Position numbers and translations under genes: made by a program
Notes under the pieces: generated by a model
The model's input: only the letters and a program-made list of their open reading frames with translations
Database searches by the model: none
Told to the model about the DNA's origin: nothing
In this document: positions 54,533-61,913 of the stretch, piece after piece
Layout: every line of letters starts with the position of its first letter
Numbering within the stretch: the stretch's first letter is position 1
Assembly: GCA_020849325.1 (NCBI GenBank)
Contig: JADLGL010000082.1
Coordinates: 1-64,000 of the forward strand
DNA from: Bauldia sp.
Lineage (GTDB): Bacteria > Pseudomonadota > Alphaproteobacteria > Rhizobiales > Kaistiaceae
Direction of reading: 5' to 3'
Length of the DNA: 64,000 bases

Positions 54533-56193
54533 TTGAACGTCGCGGATTACGTCGTCGCTTTCCTTGCCGCGATGGGGGTGAAGCACGTCTACGGCTATCC
54601 CGGCTCGCCGCTGGTGCCGCTCCTCGCGGCGTTCGAGCGGCAGGACAAAGTGCGGTTCGTGCTGATGTGGCACGAGAACGCCGCCGCGATGGCCGCCGGC
54701 GCGCATGGGCGGATCACCGGCGATCCTCGGCGTCTGCATCGCGACCTCGGGCCCCGGCGCCCTCAATGCGCTCTGCGGCGTCGTCGATTCCGATCTCGAC
54801 CGCGTACCGGTGCTCGCCCTCACCGGCTCGGTGCCGACGGCGCAGGAGGGGCACTGGGAGTTCCAGGACGTCAGCCAGGCGCAGCTCTACCGCGCCGTGC
54901 TCGCCCACAGCGCCGCCGCGACGCACCCGCACCAGCTCGTGGCGCTCCTGCGAAACTTCGTCGGCATCGCCCGGCAGGAGCAGCGCGCCGTGCACCTGTC
55001 GCTGCCGTCCGACCTCCTCGCGACGGAGATCGCGCCGGACGACCGCGTCTTCCGGCTCGACGCCGCCCACCAGCCGCGCCACCTCCGGCTGATGCCGCCG
55101 CCGATGGCGGCCGTCGAGATCGTCGCGGAGGAGATCGAGACTTATCGGCTGCCGGTCATCGTCATCGGCCGCCGGGCGCTCGGCTGCGGCGTCGCGATCG
55201 AGATGCTCGCCGAGAAGCTCGGCGCGCCGATCATCACCTCGCTCGACGGCAAGGGGATCATCGACGAGTCCCATCCCAACCTTCTCGGCGTCCTCGGTAT
55301 TTTCGGCTTCCCGGCGATGGAGGCGACGCGAAAAATCCTCCGCGAGGCCGATCTCCTCCTCGCGATGGGAATCGACACGATAAAGCCGTTCCTCACCGAC
55401 GAGGTCGACGTCCAGCGCCGGGCGTTCATCCAGTGCGAGCCCGAGGCGGCCTTCCTCACCCACGAGTACCACCGCGACCGAACGCTCGTCGGGCCCGCTC
55501 GACGCCATCGCCGACGCGCTCTGCGAGAACCTCCGCCAGCGCCCGCCGCGCGACGCCGTCACTGCCCTCGCCGCCGAACGCACGGCCTTCCGCCAGACGC
55601 TCGCGGCACCGAAGCTGGCAAAGCCCGGCGACTTCATCCATCCCCGCGATTTCCTCCTCGCCCTCAGCGCCGTCCTCCCCGAGGACGCCGCCCTAGTCTT
55701 CGACACTGGCGCCAACACGCTCTGGACGGCGCAATACCTCGAGTTGACAAGGCGCCAGCGTGTCATCGTCCCGAGCCATCTCGGCACGATGGGCTTCGCT
55801 CTCCCCGCCGCAATCGCCATGCAGCACGCGCGGCCCGGCAAGCCGGTGATCGCCCTCTGCGGCGACGGCGGTTTCCAGATGACGGTGGGCGAACTCGCCG
55901 TCGCCGTTCAGGAGCAGCTGCCGATCGTCGTCATCGTCTTCAACAACGGCGTTTTGCAGAACGTGATGGCGCAGCAGGCCGTGCCCTACGGGACGAAGCT
56001 GGTGAGCCCGGATTTCGTGGCGCTGGCGCGGGCTTATGGGGCGGATGGGGCCGAGGCTGGGGAGAACACGGCTGATGTGTTCGCCGAGGCGCTAGCGCCA
56101 AGGAGGACGCGGCCGTTCCTGATCGATCTGCGGGTAGACCCGGAGGTGCGGTTCTCAATCAGCAAGTGGGAGAATTACACCGCTCGGCTGTAG
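54533..56193 (+). pseudogene. TPP-dependent enzyme (acetolactate synthase-like), two frameshifts
   Basis: The protein starts at TTG 54533 with GGAGG five bases upstream (NVADYVVAFLAAMGVKHVYG) and has the catalytic Glu in HENAAAMAAGAHGR. One extra base near 54720 moves it to the frame of ILGVCIATSGPGALNALCG. A second extra base near 55495, in a GGG run, moves it to the frame of LDAIADALCENLRQ and the TPP motif GDGGFQMTVGELAVAV with its NN. Removing both gives about 552 residues, normal for the family. The gene is thus either decayed or mis-sequenced. The substrate is unknown. Confidence 0.8.
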
Positions 56194-56494
56194 TGCTTCA
56201 TCGTCAGCTCAACAAAACGGAGACTGACCAACGAGCTAAGCAACGCTTGCTTGAGACGGTCCGCACTCCCGCCGCTTAACGCGATCAGCCGGCATCCTTC
56301 TAGTGCCATGGTTGTGGTGTGGCCGCTGACGAACCCCACTTCGCCTCATACGCGGCTTCGTAGCCCCGCTTTCACGGGAAACGGATGGCGCCCAAATCCC
56401 ATGGACAACCGCCAGAAAAGGGGGGCCGGCCTCTTGGCGTCTGCAAGCCACGCTACTATTTAGCCAACTCAACTCAAAAGCGGGGCGTGGCACG
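56194..56494. other. Leader region of the HTH/CHAT cassette
   Basis: This 301-base gap has no credible gene and is less GC-rich than the flanking DNA to its left. It should include the left junction of the acquired segment and the cassette promoter. No transposase remnant or direct repeat is seen. Confidence 0.45.
56434..56462 (+). promoter_or_regulatory. Putative promoter of the HTH/CHAT cassette
   Basis: TTGGCG (56434-56439) and TATTTA (56457-56462) are separated by exactly 17 bases, 32 bases before the first HTH gene. The -35 is a fair match and the -10 a weak one. It is the only promoter-like pair in the leader. Confidence 0.35.
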
Positions 56495-56869
56495 ATGGCC
56501 AACGAAGAGGTGTACCTTAGGGCAATTTTGGCAACGGTTGCTCGTCAAACCTACCCGCCAGACACTTTAGCTCGACTTGTCTCACCGGTTCGGAAGGCGG
56601 GTGACAAGCAGCTAGCAGCCTACAATTTGTGTGATGGCACGCGCAGTCAAACCGACATAGCCAAAGAGCTTAAACTAGACTCTGGTGCATTCAGTCGCAC
56701 AGTCAGCAGATGGATCGAGTTAGGTATCGTAGTTCGGGTCGGACAAAATCGTGACCTTAGACTAGTTCATCTGTATCCTCTCCCAGTCTCTATACGGAAG
56801 GAGCGCTCCCATGACAGACCTGACGAGCGAGCTAATCAAGAAGATGGACATACTGATCCGACTGAATAG
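56495..56869 (+). CDS. Winged-helix protein, cassette gene 1
   Basis: 124 residues. Residues about 35-95 form a winged-helix domain: KQLAAYNLCDGTRSQTDIAK, LDSGAFSRTVSRWIELGIVV, then VRVGQNRDLRLVHLYPL. Proteins with the core "xaYxLsDGxrsxxeIAkxxgvsxxtvSrxwxxwxxxGiv" are widespread in prokaryotes and have no assigned role. The C-terminal 25 residues (RSHDRPDERANQEDGHTDPT) lie in the 59-base overlap with the next gene and are low in structure. It is the first of six coupled genes. Confidence 0.82.
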   Translation: MANEEVYLRAILATVARQTYPPDTLARLVSPVRKAGDKQLAAYNLCDGTRSQTDIAKELKLDSGAFSRTVSRWIELGIVVRVGQNRDLRLVHLYPLPVSIRKERSHDRPDERANQEDGHTDPTE

Positions 56870-57053
56870 TCTTTCAATTGTGAAAGACCTGCCGTCTCAG
56901 AAAGACAAAATACTCATGCTTCGCAGGGCAGGCCTCGGAAACATCGAGATAGCCGAAATGCTTGATACATCAGCGAATACGGTTAGCGTTACTTTGGCTA
57001 AGGCAAAACGCTCGGCAGCACACAAACAGGAGGACGGAACCATTGGAAACTGA
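56811..57053 (+). CDS. Sigma-r4-like HTH protein, cassette gene 2
   Basis: 80 residues. An N-terminal helix (SELIKKMDILIRLNSLSIVK) leads to a sigma-70 region-4-like HTH: SQKDKILMLRRAGLGNIEIA, then EMLDTSANTVSVTLAKAKRS. There is no enzymatic part. AAGGAG lies about eight bases before ATG 56811. The frame overlaps gene 1 by 59 bases and gene 3 by 11 bases. The opening helix pattern recurs in genes 3-5. Confidence 0.8.
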   Translation: MTDLTSELIKKMDILIRLNSLSIVKDLPSQKDKILMLRRAGLGNIEIAEMLDTSANTVSVTLAKAKRSAAHKQEDGTIGN

Positions 57054-57243
57054 GACACTGGCAAAAGAACTTGCTTCTATTAAGCGGTTACTTGTCCTAG
57101 CGCTGCTCAGCAGCGGCCTGACGCAGTCGCAGGTCGGAGGGGCACTCGGTATTGATCGGACAGGGGTCGGCCGGATGTTCCCAAAGGGAACGCTCAGCGG
57201 AATCCGCGGGAAGGCTGACAGGTCGGAACCTACTGATGGATAG
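57043..57243 (+). CDS. Mini-HTH protein, cassette gene 3 (paralogue 1)
   Basis: 66 residues from TTG 57043, set by AGGAGG nine bases upstream; the track start at 56962 lies within gene 2. Sequence: ETETLAKELASIKRLLVLAL, then LSSGLTQSQVGGALGIDRTG and VGRMFPKG. It is the first of three paralogues with the shared core L-x-IKrLL-x-LxLLxxGxxQxqIxxxLGxxxxTvxRMfPkG. The length leaves room for little besides an oligomerising helix and the HTH. It overlaps gene 4 by eight bases. Confidence 0.8.
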   Translation: METETLAKELASIKRLLVLALLSSGLTQSQVGGALGIDRTGVGRMFPKGTLSGIRGKADRSEPTDG

Positions 57244-57448
57244 TCAAAACAAGGAGATGCTCGACGAGTTGCGCTTCATTCGCAAGTTACTCATACTGCA
57301 ATTGCTTGGGCAGGGTGTTAAACAGCGCCAGATCGCGGCAATGCTTGGACTGAGTGAAGCAACTGTCAGCCGCATGATACCTCGCGGGGTGACAAGAGAA
57401 TCGAAGCCCAAAGCCAGCGACAAAGTTGGGAGCAGCGATGAAAACTGA
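57236..57448 (+). CDS. Mini-HTH protein, cassette gene 4 (paralogue 2)
   Basis: 70 residues from ATG 57236. It reads MDSQNKEMLDELRFIRKLLI, LQLLGQGVKQRQIAAMLGLS and EATVSRMIPRG, aligned without gaps to genes 3 and 5. The tail (SKPKASDKVGSSDEN) is charged and flexible. It overlaps gene 3 by eight and gene 5 by eleven bases. The recognition-helix residues differ among paralogues (DRTGVGRM, SEATVSRM, SQPTISRM), so different DNA targets are possible. Confidence 0.8.
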   Translation: MDSQNKEMLDELRFIRKLLILQLLGQGVKQRQIAAMLGLSEATVSRMIPRGVTRESKPKASDKVGSSDEN

Positions 57449-57632
57449 TGCCGTGCTCACGTCTATCGCGGACAACCTGGAGGCGCTCAAGAAACTCCAA
57501 ATCATGTCGTTGCTGCGTGACGGGTATTCGCAGTCGGAAATTGCACTTGCACTGGGTGTGAGCCAGCCCACTATCAGTAGGATGTTCCCAAAGGGCGCAC
57601 TTGGAAAGGAGCGCAACGGTTCCAATGGCTAA
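57438..57632 (+). CDS. Mini-HTH protein, cassette gene 5 (paralogue 3)
   Basis: 64 residues from ATG 57438, with GGGAG five bases upstream. It reads MKTDAVLTSIADNLEALKKL, QIMSLLRDGYSQSEIALALG and VSQPTISRMFPKG, the closest of the three to a textbook HTH. It overlaps gene 4 by eleven bases and the CHAT gene by eight. Confidence 0.8.
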   Translation: MKTDAVLTSIADNLEALKKLQIMSLLRDGYSQSEIALALGVSQPTISRMFPKGALGKERNGSNG

Positions 57633-58701
57633 CCCTGCGCCCGTCATTGACGGCCACGCCAGCTTCGAGGAAATCCTTGAAAGGATGGCAGCTAAGATTG
57701 GGACCTCCGAACTAAGGCGGAGGATATTGTCAGTGATCTATGGCCGGGTGCGGCGCCCTCAGACGGTCGAGCAGATTTGTACCGCCATTGGCTCTAGCTC
57801 TGGCACTGACAAGCAACAAGTCAGAAACCACGTCAACTATCTCGCCAAGAATCACCTTGTTACCAAGGAGAAGGCAGCCGGAAACACTTATGGCTACGGA
57901 AAGATGGATTTTGTATCGGCCAATAAGGCTCGGCTTTTTCGTCTTGCCTCAAGTCCATCGGAACGAAACGCACTTCCAACAAGAAGGAGACCTGCGTCAG
58001 CGTTGATTGCGGCAACAGCCCCCACGCGGGGCCGCGCGTCCGCTATGGGGCGCCCACGGCCGCGAGCGTCTCTTGATATTCTCTACCTGACGGCGTCACC
58101 AGCATCCCAGGAGGCGCTGCGAGCAGACGCTGAGGTTCGTGCAGTGCAAAATGAGGTCCGCGGGGCGAAGTTTAGAGACCGCGTTCGTATCGCTGTTTCG
58201 CCGGCGGCGGACGCAGGTAGCCTTATGCAGGGCCTGAATGATCATCGGCCTCAGGTCGTGCATTTCTCGGGGCATGCTGGTGGGCAAGCACTCTGGATGG
58301 ACGACGGTCGTGTTGATCGTTCGGTAGGATCTGCGTTGAAGTTCGATGTGCTTGCCGAGATTCTGAACGCTACGGACGAACCGCCGGTTCTTCTAGTTCT
58401 GAATGCTTGCGATACGCTGAACGGGGCGACAGCATTGCTCTCGGCGGTGCGGTGCGTGGTTGCCATGTCTGACTCAGTGACAGATTTGGGCGCCACGGTG
58501 TTCGCGACCAAGTTCTACGGTGGGATTGGCGCCGGCCAGTCGGTCCTATCGGCCTTCAATCAGGGGCGAGCGGCCATGAAGGCGGCCACGCTAGCCGACG
58601 CCGATTTGCCAACGCTTTTGTATGGAGACGACCTCGATCCTTCGATGATTGTGCTGGTCAAGCAGCGGCGCTCTTGGAAGGTTGGTTCGTCTTACGAGTA
58701 G
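57625..58701 (+). CDS. Winged-helix/CHAT caspase-like protease
   Basis: 358 residues from ATG 57625, chosen because it reproduces the eight-base overlap used upstream. Residues about 13-105 are a winged helix (LRRRILSVIYGRVRRPQTVE, then VRNHVNYLAKNHLVTKEKAA). An Arg/Pro-rich linker spans 115-148. Residues about 150-335 are a CHAT domain: LDILYLTASPASQEALRADA, VRAVQNEVRG, HRPQVVHFSGHAGG, VLLVLNACDT and VVAMSDSVTDLGATVFATKF. The caspase-like dyad is His217 and Cys262. CHAT proteases include separase relatives and bacterial defence effectors. The DNA-binding fusion suggests that protease action is tied to a DNA or promoter state. Confidence 0.85.
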   Translation: MANPAPVIDGHASFEEILERMAAKIGTSELRRRILSVIYGRVRRPQTVEQICTAIGSSSGTDKQQVRNHVNYLAKNHLVTKEKAAGNTYGYGKMDFVSANKARLFRLASSPSERNALPTRRRPASALIAATAPTRGRASAMGRPRPRASLDILYLTASPASQEALRADAEVRAVQNEVRGAKFRDRVRIAVSPAADAGSLMQGLNDHRPQVVHFSGHAGGQALWMDDGRVDRSVGSALKFDVLAEILNATDEPPVLLVLNACDTLNGATALLSAVRCVVAMSDSVTDLGATVFATKFYGGIGAGQSVLSAFNQGRAAMKAATLADADLPTLLYGDDLDPSMIVLVKQRRSWKVGSSYE

Positions 58702-58711
58702 GTGGGCCCAG

Positions 58712-59239
58712 TTGTCGTTGTCATCGGCGGTTGAAGTTCGGGCCGCCTCCCCCCACAAGCAAACCCTCGTGGCGGGCCTCATGCAGTTCTACCTCCACGA
58801 CTTCTCCACCATCGGGAACAGCGCCTCCCCGCTGTACGTGGTCGATCCCGAGACCGGCGCCTTTCCGCCCTATCCCGGGCTCGAGCGCTACTGGGCCGAT
58901 CCCGGCCACCTCCCCTTCGTGATCCGGACGGCGGGTGAGGTCGCGGGGTTTGCGCTCGTCGACAGGACCTCGCGTGACGGGCGGGAGATCGACTGGGCGA
59001 TGAGCGAGTTCTTCGTGCTGCGGAAATTCCGGCGGTCGGGCGTCGGCGGCGAGGCGGTGCGGCAGATTCTCGGGATGCAGCCGGGGCGGTGGGAGGTTGC
59101 GGTGATGGAGAACAACGTCGCCGCGTGGGAGTTCTGGCCGGGCGCGATCGCCGGTGCGCCGAACGTCACGGGTTTCGAGGCACGGGCGGGTGACGGCACG
59201 ACCTGGAGCGGGCCGATCTGGAGCTTTCGGGCGGTCTGA
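58712..59239 (+). CDS. GNAT-family acetyltransferase
   Basis: 175 residues if started at TTG 58712 (AGGTGG upstream), in the sequence SSAVEVRAASPHKQTLVAGL followed by MQFYLHDFS. Landmarks are LPFVIRTAGEVAGFALVD, the acetyl-CoA motif FFVLRKFRRSGVGGEAVRQI and the tail VAVMENNVAAWEFW. The gene returns to the high-GC composition of the core genome and lies ten bases after the CHAT stop, marking the right edge of the cassette. The start is uncertain; ATG 58781 would cut the first strand. Substrate unknown. Confidence 0.85.
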   Translation: MSLSSAVEVRAASPHKQTLVAGLMQFYLHDFSTIGNSASPLYVVDPETGAFPPYPGLERYWADPGHLPFVIRTAGEVAGFALVDRTSRDGREIDWAMSEFFVLRKFRRSGVGGEAVRQILGMQPGRWEVAVMENNVAAWEFWPGAIAGAPNVTGFEARAGDGTTWSGPIWSFRAV

Positions 59240-59323
59240 GCGCCTGCCCTTTCCCCGCGCTGGACCGCGGTCCCGGCCGCGTGCAGAAGTACCGCGACCG
59301 ATGAAGGGGGACGGAGGACGGCA

Positions 59324-59890
59324 GTGAAGGCGCTTCGCATTCTCGCAGCCGGCATCGCACTGGCGCTGGCCGCGCCGCACTTCGCCGCCGCCCAGGCGCC
59401 GGCGGCGGCGACGCCGGAGATCCAGAACTTCATCTACAAGGGCAAATGGGGTTTCCGGCTGCCGGACGGCTGGCTGGTCAACGCGGAACTCTCCTTCCCC
59501 TACATCGCCAGCAGCCCGACCGCGGCGGCGACGATGGAACAGGGGCTCCGCATCCAGCCGGGCGACATCGCCATCGGCATCTTCCCGCAGGACCTCATGC
59601 CGGCCCTCGGCATCACCTACACGGCCTCGGCCGGGGAGCTCGCGGCGGCCCTCGCCGCCTGGCTCGGCGGGGAGATCGATCTCGTGCCGCTCGAGGGCGC
59701 GGCCGGGCCGGCGGTCTGGACCTCGCTTGTCGGCTCCGCCGCGGTGGCCGAGAATGCCCATCTCGTCGTCTACGAAAGCGGCGGCGCGGCGTTCGCGATG
59801 CTGGTGGTGACGCTCGACTTCGAGGGCACGGCGGCGGAGATCGTCCGCGGGATCATCGCGAGCACCGTCGTCCTCGGCGCGATCCCGTAG
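59324..59890 (+). CDS. Secreted hypothetical protein
   Basis: 188 residues from GTG 59324, with GGAGG six bases upstream. The signal peptide (MKALRILAAGIALALAAPHF) ends near AAAQ. The mature part starts EIQNFIYKGKWGFRLPDGWL and has an alpha/beta look with IAIGIFPQDLMPALGITYTA and a final VVTLDFEGTAAEIVRGIIAS. The arrangement recalls small periplasmic proteins with a PsbP/DUF1795-like fold, but I do not assign it. It is 12 bases upstream of the dehydrogenase. Confidence 0.75.
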   Translation: MKALRILAAGIALALAAPHFAAAQAPAAATPEIQNFIYKGKWGFRLPDGWLVNAELSFPYIASSPTAAATMEQGLRIQPGDIAIGIFPQDLMPALGITYTASAGELAAALAAWLGGEIDLVPLEGAAGPAVWTSLVGSAAVAENAHLVVYESGGAAFAMLVVTLDFEGTAAEIVRGIIASTVVLGAIP

Positions 59891-59902
59891 GCTGCGGGGT
59901 CG

Positions 59903-60871
59903 ATGAAAGCAGCCACCTACGAGCGCTACGGCCCGCCCGAGGCAATCGCCGTCAGCGACGTGCCGGCGCCCGTTCCGAATGCGGGCGAGGTGCTGGTCCG
60001 CGTCCGCGCCGCCGCGGTGAACTCGTGGGACTGGGACCTCCTCACCGGCAACATGCTGGGAAGGACGAGTGGCCTTTTCCGGCCGAAATACCGCATCCTC
60101 GGGGCCGATGTCGCCGGCACCGTCGAGGCGGTCGGCCCCGGCGTCGCGCGCTTCCGGCCGGGCGACGCGGTGATGGGCGACCTCAGCGAGAGCGGCTGGG
60201 GCGGCTTTGCCGAATTCGTCGCCGCGGCGGAGAAATTCCTCGTACCGAAGCCCGATGCGCTTTCCTTCGCGGAGGCGGCGGCCCTGCCGCAGGCCGGCAT
60301 GCTGGCGCTCCAGGCGATGCGGAAAGCGCCGGCGCTCGGGCCGGAGCGGCGGGTGCTCATCAACGGCGCGGGCGGCGGCGTCGGCTCGTTCGCCATCCAG
60401 CTCGCGAAGCGGACCGGCGCCGAGGTGACCGCCGTCGACCACGGCAGCAAGACCGATTTCATGCGAAGCCTCGGTGCCGACCGGACGCTCGACTACACGA
60501 AGGCCAACTACGCACTCGCCGGCCGGCTGCAGGATCTCGTCGTCGAGATGGTCGCGAAGCGCCCCGCGGCGCAGCACGCCCGCGTGCTCCGGCCGGAAGG
60601 CCGCTTCGTCGTGATCGGCGGCAGCGTCCCGGCGCTGATCGGCACGACGACGATCGGCGGCATCATTTCGGCGCTCGGCCGGAAGAAGATCGGCCTTCTG
60701 GTCTACCACCCCAACGCCGCCGACCTCGCGGAGATCGCCGGCCTCGCGGCATCGGGCGCGCTCCGCGTCGCCATAGACACCGTCTATCCGCTCGAACGGA
60801 CGGGCGCGGCGCTCCGCCATGTCGGCGAGGGCAAGGCGATGGGGAAGGTCGTGGTCGAGGTGGCGGGTTAG
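59903..60871 (+). CDS. Zinc-independent alcohol dehydrogenase / quinone oxidoreductase family
   Basis: 322 residues, the second member of this family in the window. GroES-like domain MKAATYERYGPPEAIAVSDV and GADVAGTVEAVGPGVARFRP; Rossmann domain INGAGGGVGSFAIQLAKRTG. No structural zinc cysteines are present. Compared with the 9510-10523 gene it is clearly homologous but not a recent duplicate. The substrate is unknown. A short gap separates it from a secreted protein gene on the same strand. Confidence 0.9.
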   Translation: MKAATYERYGPPEAIAVSDVPAPVPNAGEVLVRVRAAAVNSWDWDLLTGNMLGRTSGLFRPKYRILGADVAGTVEAVGPGVARFRPGDAVMGDLSESGWGGFAEFVAAAEKFLVPKPDALSFAEAAALPQAGMLALQAMRKAPALGPERRVLINGAGGGVGSFAIQLAKRTGAEVTAVDHGSKTDFMRSLGADRTLDYTKANYALAGRLQDLVVEMVAKRPAAQHARVLRPEGRFVVIGGSVPALIGTTTIGGIISALGRKKIGLLVYHPNAADLAEIAGLAASGALRVAIDTVYPLERTGAALRHVGEGKAMGKVVVEVAG

Positions 60872-60926
60872 CTGCCCCTGGCCGCGAAGCGGGCATCATC
60901 CTCCCGCTGTTCGTTGCGCACCACGG

Positions 60927-61754
60927 CTACCAGTTGCGCCTCTGATAGTCGGCCCAGTCGCAGTCGCCATCGGAGTCGATATCGCAATGATCGCCGGTCT
61001 GGCCTTCGAGGTACAGAATCTCGTCTTCCGGTCCGCCGATCCTGCGACTGACATCGAGCTGGAAGCCGATCGCGAACCGCTCGACGGACACGCCCGTCCA
61101 GGCATCTGGCGCTACCGGCACCCCGGGATGGTCGGCGACATGACGATGGTACAGTTCCGAGTGGACGGCATCGTGAGCGATGGTGGATGCGTACCAGGTG
61201 ATGCTGTAGAACGCCGTTTCGTCGGCGACCTCGTACCGCGGCGGGACGGCGTAGGCGACCATGCCGGTGATATCGGCCTGCTGAATGACGCCGATATAGG
61301 TCTGGATCTTATGGAAGGCGTCCGGTGCCAGGCCACGAAGGAGCCCGAGCGCGGCGATCGTCTGCGTCACAAATGCGGATGATCCCCTGATGGCGATCCC
61401 GAAGTACTCCGGCTGCCCTTTCACAGCCGGCTTCGTAGTCCCGGGCAGGGGCGCGACGATGTCCTCGGGCGCGGCAGCCAGATACCGGCTGGCAGCCCAG
61501 CCCGGACTGCGTCCGGCAGTGGCGATCGGGCACCAGTTGCCGCTGCACGTCGCCGTGACGTAAACACCGCATTCGGCCGGCAGAAGCCCGTACCGGACGG
61601 CGAAGTCAGTGCTCGGACCGGAGCGGACATTGAGCTGGCCGGGCGGTGTCACGTCGGTAACGCAATGCTCGATGCCGGGCGTCAGCTGCGCCGGCGCGGG
61701 GCTCGAAATGGCAATGCCGAGTGCGGCCAGAACGACGGCTGCCAAGCTTTTCAC
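60927..61754 (-). CDS. Secreted SH3-domain protein with Asp-rich C-terminal loop
   Basis: 275 residues from GTG 61754. The signal peptide ends near SSPAPAQ. A bacterial SH3 domain (about 30-90) has LNVRSGPSTDFAVRYGLLP, GVYVTATCSGNWCPI and WAASRYLA. A second domain (about 110-255) has a helix with IAHDAVHSELYHRH, and the C-terminus has an EF-hand-like DIDSDGDCDWADYQ. The HDxxH cluster and the Asp loop suggest metal and calcium binding. I do not know the family function. It diverges from the GT gene. Confidence 0.8.
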   Translation of the reverse strand: MKSLAAVVLAALGIAISSPAPAQLTPGIEHCVTDVTPPGQLNVRSGPSTDFAVRYGLLPAECGVYVTATCSGNWCPIATAGRSPGWAASRYLAAAPEDIVAPLPGTTKPAVKGQPEYFGIAIRGSSAFVTQTIAALGLLRGLAPDAFHKIQTYIGVIQQADITGMVAYAVPPRYEVADETAFYSITWYASTIAHDAVHSELYHRHVADHPGVPVAPDAWTGVSVERFAIGFQLDVSRRIGGPEDEILYLEGQTGDHCDIDSDGDCDWADYQRRNW

Positions 61755-61913
61755 ACGTTCCCCTCCGCGGTGTGACGTTCAATTCCTAGGGGATGTTGCG
61801 CTGGTTTGCCATCTTGGCGGGAAGGGTCGTGGCCCGATGCAGCGTTCCCGCGCCCGCCCCGAAACCGTCCTCTTCGCGGTTGCGCTCCAGGCAGCCAGCA
61901 TCGGGTGGACGGC

